Origin: an uncultured Lachnospiraceae bacterium
GTDB lineage: Bacteria; Bacillota; Clostridia; Lachnospirales; Lachnospiraceae
Length of the DNA: 64,000 nucleotides
Assembly: GCA_910586255.1 (NCBI GenBank)
Contig: CAJUHR010000013.1
Span: 35,230 to 99,229 of the forward strand
Direction of reading: 5' to 3'
Shown here: positions 26,393-35,110 of the stretch, piece after piece
Layout: each line of letters starts with the position of its first letter
Numbering within the stretch: the first letter of the stretch is position 1
Program-made: the position numbers and the translations under genes
Notes under the pieces: model-generated
The model's input: only the letters and a program-made list of their open reading frames with translations
Told to the model about the DNA's origin: nothing
Database searches by the model: none

Positions 26393-26422
26393 AAAAAAGC
26401 CAGGCTCCCGCCTGACCTTTTT
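26393..26422. terminator. Bidirectional terminator between spoIIR and efflux operon
   Basis: Stem CAGGC / GCCTG around TCCC with flanking A-run and T-run, located between convergent genes. It can end both transcripts. Confidence 0.7.
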
Positions 26423-26435
26423 GATTCCATCCCCC

Positions 26436-27722
26436 TCAATCACTCACCGCCGCAAACCCCAGCACGCCCCAGTCATAATTCTCCATTGCCTGCAAAAGGC
26501 TCAAATTAGCCGACTCCTTTTCCCCCTTCTTTTGATAGAAGGAAATCTGCGTCCCAACATACTGGACCTGGGACATAAGCCCCAGCTGATACTGCCGCTC
26601 CGATGCGGCCCGATTAAGCTCTGCAGCCTCAAGCCCGGTCTTAGCCGCCTCATAAGCCGCCTTCTTGTCCTGAACATCCTGATATAACCGTTGCATTTCA
26701 ATCGTCAGCTTCTCATCGCCCTCCTCGATCATCCGGCTTCGGGCCGCGGTCTGATCATTGGTATTGCCCTTGGCGGAAGTGCGCTGGGCAATCAGTGTCT
26801 GATTATTGCCGATCGCCTTTACCGTATCCTTTTCCAGATCCATTCCGTCCAGCCGGCTTAGGTCAAACTCCGGAATAGGACAGATCTCCGGATCCAAATC
26901 CGGGTCATAGCCCAACAGCATACACAAGGTTCGTCTCACACTCTCCTGCTGGTCTCTCAAGGCGGCCAGCTGAGCACGAGCTCCCAAAAGGCTGCTGTTT
27001 ATGCTGGCAAGATTATTGTCCGTGGCCATACCCAGGGCGGCCTGCCTTGCCGCCATCTCCGCCTGCTGCTCGTACAGCTGTACCATAGTTTCCAGAGTGG
27101 CAATATTCTGCCGAATGGTCTCATAACCGATCATGGCGCTCTGGGTCCCTGCCACCACCTGCCGCTCCGCCCGCCTTAAGGCGCTGGTGGCCTGACGGTT
27201 TGTTTCCCACTCGTTGACTGTGTCCCGTATTCCCTGGACAACCCCCAGATAGGTCTTATCCAGCTGACGGCCGGTAGCCACCAGCATGGGACTTCCCATC
27301 AGCTTTCCGGCAGAAACATACCCGTCCGCCATCTGCTTCACCGTCCTATACTGGCTTTCCAGCTCCGTGACCATACCAGCAAAGTCCTCCCGGCTGTCCA
27401 TATAGGTGTCCCACGCTTTAGAGATATCCGGATTATACGCGTGAACCAGATCCGGAATCTCATCGTACTCAATCCTGTTATCCTGCAGTCCCGCCAAAGT
27501 CTCGGCGCTATACTCCTCCGGCTCCGGCACTGCCCCGGGCCCTGTCGGGGCCGCCTGCGCCGGGATGACCGGTACTGCCAGCAAAACCGCTGTCAGAATC
27601 ACGGCTGCCGCCGGCTTTCCGACTGCTTCTGCCCTAACCAGCTTCCCGGCCACAATTGTTGCCGCCGGGCTTTTTCTCTCCCGTCCGACTGCTCTTTTGC
27701 CTCTGTCCTGCATTTTTCTCAT
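26436..27722 (-). CDS. TolC-family protein A
   Basis: 428 residues with a long basic N-terminal segment, a hydrophobic signal (VILTAVLLAVPVIPAQAAP) and then long, Gln/Ala/Glu-rich helices typical of the coiled-coil tunnel of TolC-type exit ducts. Shared marks with its neighbour at 27750 are an early EYDEIPDLVHAYNP and a C-terminal LLQAMENYDWGVLGFA, so the two are paralogues. In TolC each half has two such helical hairpins; here two repeats can be traced, but strands for an outer-membrane barrel are not evident. It ends an operon with an RND pump and adaptor, overlapping its role to a trans-envelope duct. In a monoderm cell it may span or dock at the wall instead. Start ATG follows AAAGGAG. 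Confidence 0.82.
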   Translation of the reverse strand: MRKMQDRGKRAVGRERKSPAATIVAGKLVRAEAVGKPAAAVILTAVLLAVPVIPAQAAPTGPGAVPEPEEYSAETLAGLQDNRIEYDEIPDLVHAYNPDISKAWDTYMDSREDFAGMVTELESQYRTVKQMADGYVSAGKLMGSPMLVATGRQLDKTYLGVVQGIRDTVNEWETNRQATSALRRAERQVVAGTQSAMIGYETIRQNIATLETMVQLYEQQAEMAARQAALGMATDNNLASINSSLLGARAQLAALRDQQESVRRTLCMLLGYDPDLDPEICPIPEFDLSRLDGMDLEKDTVKAIGNNQTLIAQRTSAKGNTNDQTAARSRMIEEGDEKLTIEMQRLYQDVQDKKAAYEAAKTGLEAAELNRAASERQYQLGLMSQVQYVGTQISFYQKKGEKESANLSLLQAMENYDWGVLGFAAVSD

Positions 27723-27749
27723 CCTGTCTCCTTTCGGATGTCTGACTAA

Positions 27750-28919
27750 TTAGGAAGTGCCTGCAAGCCCGTTTACCGCCCAGTCATAGGTCTCCATCGC
27801 CTGAAACAGATTCATATCGGCAATTTTTACCGCAAGCTGCTTGTTTTGCACCGCGTACTGCTGGCTCTCCAACTGAGTCCGGCTGGCATTTCCCTGGCCA
27901 AAATTCACCTCCAGAGAGCGAAGATTTCTCAGCTCCACATCCAGCTCTGCCACAGCCTGGTCATAGGCCAGCTTTGCGGTCAGCACATTCTGGTAATTGG
28001 TCACCAGAGAGGACCCGATTTTCTGCTCATTGTCAGCAATGGTCTTTTCCAGGCTGTCAATCACATTCTGACTGGCTGCATTGGCAAGCTTTTTTAAATT
28101 GACCTTTCGGGTATAATTGTTTTCAATGGCCAAAGCCTTGTCTGCCTGAGGATTCATCCCCACAATTCTGGCCGGATCCGCTGCCGGAATCTGCCGGATC
28201 TCCGGATGGGCATCAAACCTCCACCCCAGCATAACCAAAAGCTTCTGGCGCACATTTTCCACCCCTGACCGGGCAGACTCCACATTCCGCTCTGCCGTCA
28301 TCAAAGCCTCCTGGGCACTCAGCACCTCCGCCTGGGTGGCGAGACCGTTGGCCTGCCTGGTATGAGTGCTGGCTATGGCACTTTGAGCCTGTAAAAGAGC
28401 CACCTCCCCCTGCTCAAGCTGCAGCTGTCCCTTGGCATAGGCTATCATATTGCTCTGGGCAACCGTCACCAGGGTTTTCTCCGCCTGCTTGTAATTCAGA
28501 TAGATAATCTCACTGTCGTCCAGATTGTCGTCTGCCTGCTGCAGCATGTTCTTTGCCTGAATCTCAGCCATCAGAACCGAATTGACCACCATCCCGTACA
28601 TAGGATCGTCCGGATCCGGATAGTCCACGCTGGCGTAAATCTCATTGGCCATGTCCCGGTACTTGGCTGACACATCATCCTTGGTCTCCCCGTATTTCTT
28701 TTTAAATTCGTTCAAATCCAGCTGATTTGTCTGAACCGTGGCATTGTATTCTGCAATCAGGTCCTCAATCTCATCATACTCAAGCACATCATCCCGAAGC
28801 CTTGCCCATTCCTCCTCTGACCGGGCAAACTCAGGACTCGCTCCGTATGATACAGCCGGCATGGAGGCAAGCATCGCGCCTGCCATGCCAAGGGAAATTA
28901 TCTGTTTCCAGTTTTTCAT
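27750..28919 (-). CDS. TolC-family protein B
   Basis: 389 residues: cleavable signal (IISLGMAGAMLASMPAVSYGA) then almost entirely helical coiled coil. The early LEYDEIEDLIAEYNATVQ and the C-terminal MNLFQAMETYDWAVNGLAG line up with TolC-family protein A, as do the RKLLV-like NVRQKLLVMLGW and the later SLEVNFGQGNASRTQLESQ block, which matches the TolC helix-repeat pattern. Paralogue A follows 27 bases downstream, which implies an obligate hetero-oligomer or two alternative ducts. GAGAGGAG precedes the ATG. The RND pump gene ends 34 bases upstream, so the operon is continuous. Confidence 0.85.
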   Translation of the reverse strand: MKNWKQIISLGMAGAMLASMPAVSYGASPEFARSEEEWARLRDDVLEYDEIEDLIAEYNATVQTNQLDLNEFKKKYGETKDDVSAKYRDMANEIYASVDYPDPDDPMYGMVVNSVLMAEIQAKNMLQQADDNLDDSEIIYLNYKQAEKTLVTVAQSNMIAYAKGQLQLEQGEVALLQAQSAIASTHTRQANGLATQAEVLSAQEALMTAERNVESARSGVENVRQKLLVMLGWRFDAHPEIRQIPAADPARIVGMNPQADKALAIENNYTRKVNLKKLANAASQNVIDSLEKTIADNEQKIGSSLVTNYQNVLTAKLAYDQAVAELDVELRNLRSLEVNFGQGNASRTQLESQQYAVQNKQLAVKIADMNLFQAMETYDWAVNGLAGTS

Positions 28920-28953
28920 CCACTTCTCCTCTCAAAATCAAAACCTTTCTCCG

Positions 28954-31900
28954 TCAATCGTAGCTGGGCTCCTTCTTTTTCTTTCGTCCGCTCATTAAGA
29001 GATAATATCCGGGCAGCATCAGCAAAGCCAGAACGGTGGATGCAATCAATCCTCCCACGTCCACCAGAGCCAGGCCCTGCATGCTCTTGCCGCTATCGCC
29101 ATAGGCCATTGCCATGGGAATCATGGCCACGATCGTTGTCAAGGTGGTCATCATAATCGGCCGCAGACGGGTTGCTCCCGCCTCAATGAGCGCTGTGTGC
29201 AGATCCATCTCCTGCCGGTACTGATTCACGGTATCCACATAGAGAATACCATTATTTACCACGGTTCCCGTCAGCATCAGAAATCCCAGAAGCGAAGCCA
29301 TACTGATAGGCACATCCGCCACATACAAAAGTCCGAAGGAACCGATCAGCGCAAACGGGATGGTTGTCATCACCATAATGGAAAACTTCGGCGATTCAAA
29401 CTGAGCGGCCATGACTACAAATACCAGAAATACCGCCGTGCCGATCGCCCCGAACAGATTGCCAAACTCTCTGGCCATGGCCTCATCCATACTGTTGACT
29501 GCACGGGAAAGGGTCGGGCTCATATGCTTTGCAATCACCTCGTCATAGAGCCTGTTTTCAATCTCATCAATCAGACGGGGATCATCGGTCTGCAGATCGC
29601 CGGTGATCGTCACCTGGTACTGCCGGTCCGACCGTCTAATGGTGGCCGGGCTGTCCTTAAATCCCACAGAGGCCACATCCGTCAGAGCCACAGAGGCGCC
29701 TGCATTGTTAGTCAGCACAATCCCCTTGAGCTTGTCAATGGTATCATACTCATCATCCGGATATTCAACCATCACGCTGACGTCATCTCCGTTTACCTCC
29801 AGGGTGGTGGCCTCAACTCCGCCCAACATATTGCTGACAGAGCCTGCAATCTGCATGGGGGTAATATTCTCCGCATTGGCCTTCACCGCGTCAATGTCCA
29901 GCTTAACCACCGGGGCCGCATTCTCCAGGGTACTGTGAACCTTTGTCACCTCTTCATGCTCCAGAAGCTCGTCAACAACCTGGTCTGACACCTCCTTCAG
30001 CTCGTCATACTGAGTGCTCTGCAGAATATATTCCACTCCGCCGGCGGAGGACATCATACTCATGGAAGAAGAGGCCTCTACGGATATATTAGCACCTGCA
30101 ATCTTGTTCAGCAAGGGTTTCCATTCTTTTACAACCTGATCCGTCTCCCTCTTGCGGTCATCCAGCAGATAAGCCGTAAGAGTGGCGCCTCCGCCGCCCA
30201 TGCTCATGCCGCTGCCGCCGGAGGATAACATATAAGATTCCAGATCCGGATCCTGGGATATGATCGCCTCCACCCGCTGTAAGATCTTATCTGTCTCATC
30301 CACCTTCAAACCCGGACGGGTATCAATGCTGACTGTGATGGTTCCCGTATCATCCGCCACCATCAGTTCCATGCGAAGCTGGGTCGCCATCCAGATGGAG
30401 ATTCCCAGCAGCACCACCGACAGCACCACTACTGTGATCTTTTTCGGAAGAACAACCCTCATCATGCCGCGGTATCTGTCCTGCATTTTGGAAAGAATCC
30501 ACCCTGCCGGGGAGCTTTCTTTCTCCTGAGGCCGGAACACACAATAGCACAGGGGCACAATAGTCATAGCGCTGATCAGGGAAGCAAGCAGACAGAAAAT
30601 GATCGTAAAGCCCAGGGGCTTGAACATCTGTCCGGTCATTCCCTCCAAAAGAGCCAGGGGAAGGAATACCACGCAGGTGGTAGCCGTGCCGCCGATAATG
30701 GACTGAAGCACCACTTCGCTTCCCTGAAGGGCCGCCTCCCGGTATCCGACAATCCCCTTTCCCCTTGTGGAGCGGAAACAGCTTTCCAGCACCACAATCG
30801 AGTTATCCACCATCATACCAACGCCCAGAACCAGGCTGCTTAGGGTGATGACATTCAGCGTAAAGCCCATGGCCTGCATCAGGATCAGAGCAGCCAGAAT
30901 CGAGATCGGAATTGACGTACCTACAATCAGTGACGCCCGGATCTCTCCAAAAAACAGGAAGATAATCACCATGGACACCAGAACCGCCATGACCATGGTC
31001 TGCATCACGCTTTTAAGCGATGACTGAATGGAATCACTGGTATCATTGACCACCACGATTTCCAGGTTCTCATCCTCAGCCTGAAGGGCCTCAATGACCC
31101 GGTTGACCTCCCTGGAAACCTCCATTGCCGTGGCGCTCTGCTGCTTTTTCACTCCGATGGAAATGGTGTCCCTGCCATTATAGCGAGCCACACCGGTAGC
31201 GTCTTTCAAAGAATTCCTGACATTTGCCACATCCTCTAAGTAAATCACATTGCCATTGCCCAGAGAAATCGGAATCTTCTTTAGCAGCTCCATGGTGTCA
31301 TACTCGATTCCGGCGCTGACCGACAGCTTCTGCCCGCCTACAATCGTATCTCCTGCCGGATAGGTAAAGTTGGCGCTTCCGATGGCCTGGGAAATGGAAT
31401 TCATGTTCAGATGATACTGCTCAAGCCTTTCCGGAATCAGCTCAATCTTGATATATTCCTCCTGGCCGCCGCTCACATCCACATCCGTGACCGTGGTAAT
31501 CTTTTCCAGCTCCGGAACCACCTTGTTGTCCACATAGTTGTAAAGGTTTGGCTCCGTCTTGTGGTTCACGGACAGATATACGGAAGCCATATCGTCCAGG
31601 TTCAGCTCTACCACCACCGGGGACTCACAGTCATCCGGAAGGCTGGCCTCCAGCACATCCATCTTTTTCTTCAAATCATCATATGCTTCATCAATGTCCT
31701 TGCCGTAGTCATACTGAATAACCACCATGGACATATTTTCCATGGACATGGACTGGATGGTGTCCACGCCGCTTAAAGAACCGATATTATCCTCGATCTC
31801 CGTAGTCACCAGATCATTGACATCCTCCGGGCTTGCTCCCGGATATATGGTGGCAATGATCAGCATGGGCATATCCATGGTCGGCATAAGCTCCATCTTT

Positions 31901-31995
31901 GCCGACAGCACGGACTGCATACCGAACACAATCAGGCACAGGACCACCAGCACTGTGGTGACCGGCCGTTTGAGGACTGATTTTGTTAATCCCAT
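28954..31995 (-). CDS. RND-family efflux pump (AcrB/HAE-like)
   Basis: 1013 residues, a full-length proton-driven RND exporter: TM1, a large porter loop, TM2-TM7, a second porter loop and TM8-TM12. Family motifs: the start LTKSVLKRPVTTVLVVLCL, the proton-relay helix GVGMMVDNSIVVLESCFR (one Asp, then Asn instead of a second Asp), and near the C-terminus GFLMLTGTVVNNGILYVD and AGATRLRPIMMTTLTTIVAM. Drug, lipid or peptide export is typical. AGGAGG stands ten bases before the ATG at 31995. It is preceded by the adaptor and followed by two TolC-like proteins, giving the full tripartite set of a Gram-negative style pump. Confidence 0.95.
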   Translation of the reverse strand: MGLTKSVLKRPVTTVLVVLCLIVFGMQSVLSAKMELMPTMDMPMLIIATIYPGASPEDVNDLVTTEIEDNIGSLSGVDTIQSMSMENMSMVVIQYDYGKDIDEAYDDLKKKMDVLEASLPDDCESPVVVELNLDDMASVYLSVNHKTEPNLYNYVDNKVVPELEKITTVTDVDVSGGQEEYIKIELIPERLEQYHLNMNSISQAIGSANFTYPAGDTIVGGQKLSVSAGIEYDTMELLKKIPISLGNGNVIYLEDVANVRNSLKDATGVARYNGRDTISIGVKKQQSATAMEVSREVNRVIEALQAEDENLEIVVVNDTSDSIQSSLKSVMQTMVMAVLVSMVIIFLFFGEIRASLIVGTSIPISILAALILMQAMGFTLNVITLSSLVLGVGMMVDNSIVVLESCFRSTRGKGIVGYREAALQGSEVVLQSIIGGTATTCVVFLPLALLEGMTGQMFKPLGFTIIFCLLASLISAMTIVPLCYCVFRPQEKESSPAGWILSKMQDRYRGMMRVVLPKKITVVVLSVVLLGISIWMATQLRMELMVADDTGTITVSIDTRPGLKVDETDKILQRVEAIISQDPDLESYMLSSGGSGMSMGGGGATLTAYLLDDRKRETDQVVKEWKPLLNKIAGANISVEASSSMSMMSSAGGVEYILQSTQYDELKEVSDQVVDELLEHEEVTKVHSTLENAAPVVKLDIDAVKANAENITPMQIAGSVSNMLGGVEATTLEVNGDDVSVMVEYPDDEYDTIDKLKGIVLTNNAGASVALTDVASVGFKDSPATIRRSDRQYQVTITGDLQTDDPRLIDEIENRLYDEVIAKHMSPTLSRAVNSMDEAMAREFGNLFGAIGTAVFLVFVVMAAQFESPKFSIMVMTTIPFALIGSFGLLYVADVPISMASLLGFLMLTGTVVNNGILYVDTVNQYRQEMDLHTALIEAGATRLRPIMMTTLTTIVAMIPMAMAYGDSGKSMQGLALVDVGGLIASTVLALLMLPGYYLLMSGRKKKKEPSYD

Positions 31996-32009
31996 AGCTG
32001 ATATTCCTC

Positions 32010-33128
32010 CTACTCTGCCTGTGTGCTCTCTGTCTGCACATTCTCACTGCCTTCACCGTTTTTTGTTCCCGCAGGTGCGCTCCCGGCTATCTGCACCTGG
32101 GCCCCCTCCAAAAGCTCTGAGCTCCAGGTTGTGATCACCTGATCCTGGTTTCCGATTCCTGACAGAATCTCAGCCCTCTCGGAATCATAGATTCCCACCT
32201 CTACCGGAACATGGTGCACGATTCCGTTGTCATAGGTATACACATAGGCATCGCCGCCGGAATAGTAGACGGCATCCACAGGAATACTCATAACCTGGTC
32301 AGCCCGGTCAGAAACCACAAAAAGGCTGACCGCCGAACCGGTTGGCAGAGCATCTCCGTTCTCCACGGACGCCTTGATCTTGAAAAGGCCGGTGGCCCCA
32401 TCAATCATACTGCTGATCTCCGTAATGCCACCCTGGTATTCCTTCCCGTTTTTCTCAATGGTTATAGGATCGCCTGTCTTCAGCTGATCCACCACCTTCT
32501 CTGTGACCGAAAAGGTGATTGCCTTGCTTCCCTCTCCGGAAATCACACAGAGCAAAGACTGCTGGGCCACATTGTCATGAACCTCCACATCACACTGCTC
32601 CACCACCCCGCCGATAGGAGCAGTAATATTGCTGAACTCGATCTGATAATCATAGTTGAGCTTTGCCTGGTCATACTGGATCTGGGCGCTCTTGGCCTGC
32701 ATCTCCGCCTGCTCAAAGGTGGCGGAGGCAATGTCCCCTGCCGCAAAGAGGGCCTGCTGCCTTGCCAAATTTGCATTGGCATTGTCCAGAGCCGTTTTTG
32801 CCGCCTCCATACTGAGCCGGGCCGAATCCACCTGCTTGGTATCAATACGGCAAATGGCCTGGCCCTCCGAAACCACATCACCGGCCTTCACAAACACATC
32901 CGTGATCTCACCGGCGGCTTTTGGGTATATGTACACCACATCTGATGGCTCTACCGTGCCCACCAGATTCCGGTACAGCACAATGTCTGCCGGCCGGGGC
33001 TTTTCTACCTCCACCACCGGCACCGGCGCCTCCTCTAATACTGCCTTGGGCCGCATAAGGCGGGGCACCACCACGGCAGCTCCCAGGGCCACCACCACAA
33101 CTCCTCCAATAATTATTCCTTTTTTCAT
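32010..33128 (-). CDS. RND efflux periplasmic-adaptor (membrane fusion) protein
   Basis: 372 residues of the AcrA/HlyD family. An N-terminal anchor (KKGIIIGGVVVVALGAAVVV), a lipoyl half-motif (IYPKAAGEITDVFVKAGDVVSEGQ), a helical hairpin rich in Ala and Gln (about residues 95-165), a second lipoyl half (ITAPIGGVVEQCDVEVHDNV), then beta-barrel and membrane-proximal domains. It bridges the RND pump to an exit duct. The ATG at 33128 is six bases after AGAGGAG; the ATG at 33134 is too close to it. The C-terminal 35 residues are low complexity. It lies 14 bases before the pump gene. Confidence 0.92.
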   Translation of the reverse strand: MKKGIIIGGVVVVALGAAVVVPRLMRPKAVLEEAPVPVVEVEKPRPADIVLYRNLVGTVEPSDVVYIYPKAAGEITDVFVKAGDVVSEGQAICRIDTKQVDSARLSMEAAKTALDNANANLARQQALFAAGDIASATFEQAEMQAKSAQIQYDQAKLNYDYQIEFSNITAPIGGVVEQCDVEVHDNVAQQSLLCVISGEGSKAITFSVTEKVVDQLKTGDPITIEKNGKEYQGGITEISSMIDGATGLFKIKASVENGDALPTGSAVSLFVVSDRADQVMSIPVDAVYYSGGDAYVYTYDNGIVHHVPVEVGIYDSERAEILSGIGNQDQVITTWSSELLEGAQVQIAGSAPAGTKNGEGSENVQTESTQAE

Positions 33129-33211
33129 TGCCATCTCCTCTTACCATTTCATCTTAGTTTAACCAAATCTACGGGGCTTTTCCGATATTCCGCCGCTGTC
33201 CCTTCCACCGG

Positions 33212-33856
33212 TCAGACAGTCTCATCCGTTTCCCTTTTTAAGGTGCCATACTTTAAAATATCCAAACTTTTTAAAAACGAGCTTCGGATCTCCTCCAGCT
33301 GATCCGGATACTCATAGTATTGCTTGAGAGCAACCGCTAAGGACGACATTGCCAATATGACCAACGGAAAAAAATCCTCCGCCTTCTCAAACCGAAAACG
33401 GTTCAAATCCACATTTTCAACCATCCACCTGGCCGGACTTCCCGGTATGGCCACACACTTCGGGCTGGGCCAGCCCTTCATCCCAACCAGCTCATTGTTA
33501 GCCTTGTCTGAAAAAATATTCCGTGCCAGGCTCACCATATCCTGATTTTTGCGAAGCTCCTCCACAAAATATTCAAACATCCTTTCCACCATGGCAAAAT
33601 AATCTCCGCCATTGCTGTCTAACTCCTCCTTGCAAAGCCTCTGCATCTCCTCAAAAGTATCCTTCAGCAAAAACTCCACCATATCCTGTTTATCTACAAA
33701 ATATGTATAAAAACTGCCTCGGGAAATATCCGCATTGCGGATAATCTGATTGATAGACGCCTTGTCAAAGGGCACTCTGGCAAATTCCTTCAGCGCCGCT
33801 TCCCTTATTGCCTGCCTCTTTGATTCAGGCAGACGGTAAAACCGTTTTGTAGGCAT
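33212..33856 (-). CDS. TetR/AcrR-family transcriptional regulator
   Basis: 214 residues. The N-terminal helix-turn-helix reads IREAALKEFARVPFDKASINQII then ADISRGSFYTYFVDKQD, the classic TetR layout, and the rest is a helical ligand-binding domain. GGGGAGG precedes the ATG at 33856. It is the first gene of the efflux operon and most likely its autorepressor: three TGACA-N3-TGTCA sites sit on and beside the promoter upstream. Ligand unknown; pump substrates are the usual inducers of such regulators. Confidence 0.93.
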   Translation of the reverse strand: MPTKRFYRLPESKRQAIREAALKEFARVPFDKASINQIIRNADISRGSFYTYFVDKQDMVEFLLKDTFEEMQRLCKEELDSNGGDYFAMVERMFEYFVEELRKNQDMVSLARNIFSDKANNELVGMKGWPSPKCVAIPGSPARWMVENVDLNRFRFEKAEDFFPLVILAMSSLAVALKQYYEYPDQLEEIRSSFLKSLDILKYGTLKRETDETV

Positions 33857-33949
33857 GCTTTTTCCTCCCCTTCGATGAATCCTCCTTTATCATGTATGCT
33901 TCGAGTGCTAAGCCTTTTTAATAAGACTACACTCCCGCCAACAGGAATA

Positions 33950-34014
33950 TGACAGACTGTCACTTTTAATGACAATCTGTCACTCATTATAATGACACCC
34001 TGTCATGGTGTCAA
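33950..34014 (-). promoter_or_regulatory. Efflux operon promoter with three TetR-type operators
   Basis: Minus strand TTGACA (34009-34014), 17 bases, TATAAT (33986-33991) is a full consensus. Three perfect inverted repeats are present: TGACACCCTGTCA (33993-34005) inside the spacer, TGACAATCTGTCA (33970-33982) at the start site, and TGACAGACTGTCA (33950-33962) further into the leader. Centres are 23 and 20 bp apart. The first is also extended by TGGTGTCA to a wider palindrome. Confidence 0.8.
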
Positions 34015-34188
34015 TAGAGGTTAGAAAAAATTTAGAATTTTTAACATTTTCTGCATAAACGCCCTTCTGAAAGTCATAATCCCCATGACGAGCCCCCGAA
34101 AATGTGCTATACTCAAAAAATCACCTGTCCTTCCCCGCTGTTAATCGCGGTATCAGACAGGCAAAATATATAAAACGAGGACACTCCC

Positions 34189-35073
34189 ATGGGATATTTC
34201 TATCTTTTATGTGTCGCCCTGATGTTCAGCTTCGGCGGCACCTGTGTAAAACTAATCAGCCCCACCTTCAGCCCTGCCTACATAACCTTTTTCCGTTTTG
34301 CCGTTGGCGTCTTCTTTCTCCTTCTGCTCAAGGCCGTCAAGCGTCAGCCCTTCCGAAAAGACTTTTTCCCAACCGCGCGCCTGGTGGCCGGCTGGATCCT
34401 TTTTGGCGCCGCTGCAAAGTGGGCAGCCTACTTAACGGAGAACTACGCCCTCTCCCACGGCCCCTCCTACGGCAACATTGTAACTCAGCCTGTCCAGACG
34501 GTTTTTCTCACCCTGGCCAGCGTATTTCTCTTTAAAGAAAAGCTGCCTCCCAAAAAGCTGCTCTGCATCCTTTTGTGTATGGCCGGTGTACTGTGCATTT
34601 CCTGGAACGGTCGGCCTTTGGAAAGCTTTTTCCAGGAGAATATTCTGCTTACAGGGCTCTTTATCCTGTCCGGCTTCTGCGCCGGCTGTCATGTGCTGTC
34701 CCAGAAAATGATCGCTGACCGGATGGATATTATTGACAGCAACTTATCTATATTTGCAATGTCCGGCATCCTGGCCCTGCTGCCCCTGCTTTCCGGCATA
34801 GCCGGCGGTGAGCTTGCAGGCGTTCACCCGGATCGGATGTGTATTGCAGGAATCCTGATGTTCGGATTTATCACCGGAATCGGATTTTACTTAAACGCCC
34901 GCGCCATTTTGTTGGTTCCCTTTTATATGGTACCGATTCTCCAGAGCACCATGGTAATCTTTGCCATTCTGTGGGGAGTGCTGTTCTTCCACGAAAAAAT
35001 CAGTATTTATATAGTGGCAGGAACCATGACGTTTATGGCGGGGCTTATCGGTCTTCAGCTAAATAAGGCTTAA
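34189..35073 (+). CDS. EamA-family (DMT) transporter
   Basis: 294 residues with ten predicted helices in two EamA halves. The first half starts MFSFGGTCVKLISPTFSPAYITFFRF, and the second has GLFILSGFCAGCHVLSQKM and ends GTMTFMAGLIGLQL. Members export amino acids, metabolites or drugs; the substrate here is not predictable. The ATG at 34189 has GAGGA upstream. It is divergent from the TetR regulator and close to its operators, so it might also respond to it, though no promoter on this strand was pinned down. Confidence 0.88.
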   Translation: MGYFYLLCVALMFSFGGTCVKLISPTFSPAYITFFRFAVGVFFLLLLKAVKRQPFRKDFFPTARLVAGWILFGAAAKWAAYLTENYALSHGPSYGNIVTQPVQTVFLTLASVFLFKEKLPPKKLLCILLCMAGVLCISWNGRPLESFFQENILLTGLFILSGFCAGCHVLSQKMIADRMDIIDSNLSIFAMSGILALLPLLSGIAGGELAGVHPDRMCIAGILMFGFITGIGFYLNARAILLVPFYMVPILQSTMVIFAILWGVLFFHEKISIYIVAGTMTFMAGLIGLQLNKA

Positions 35074-35110
35074 ATCAGACACAACGCTGCTCGGGCCGCA
35101 ATATATACCG

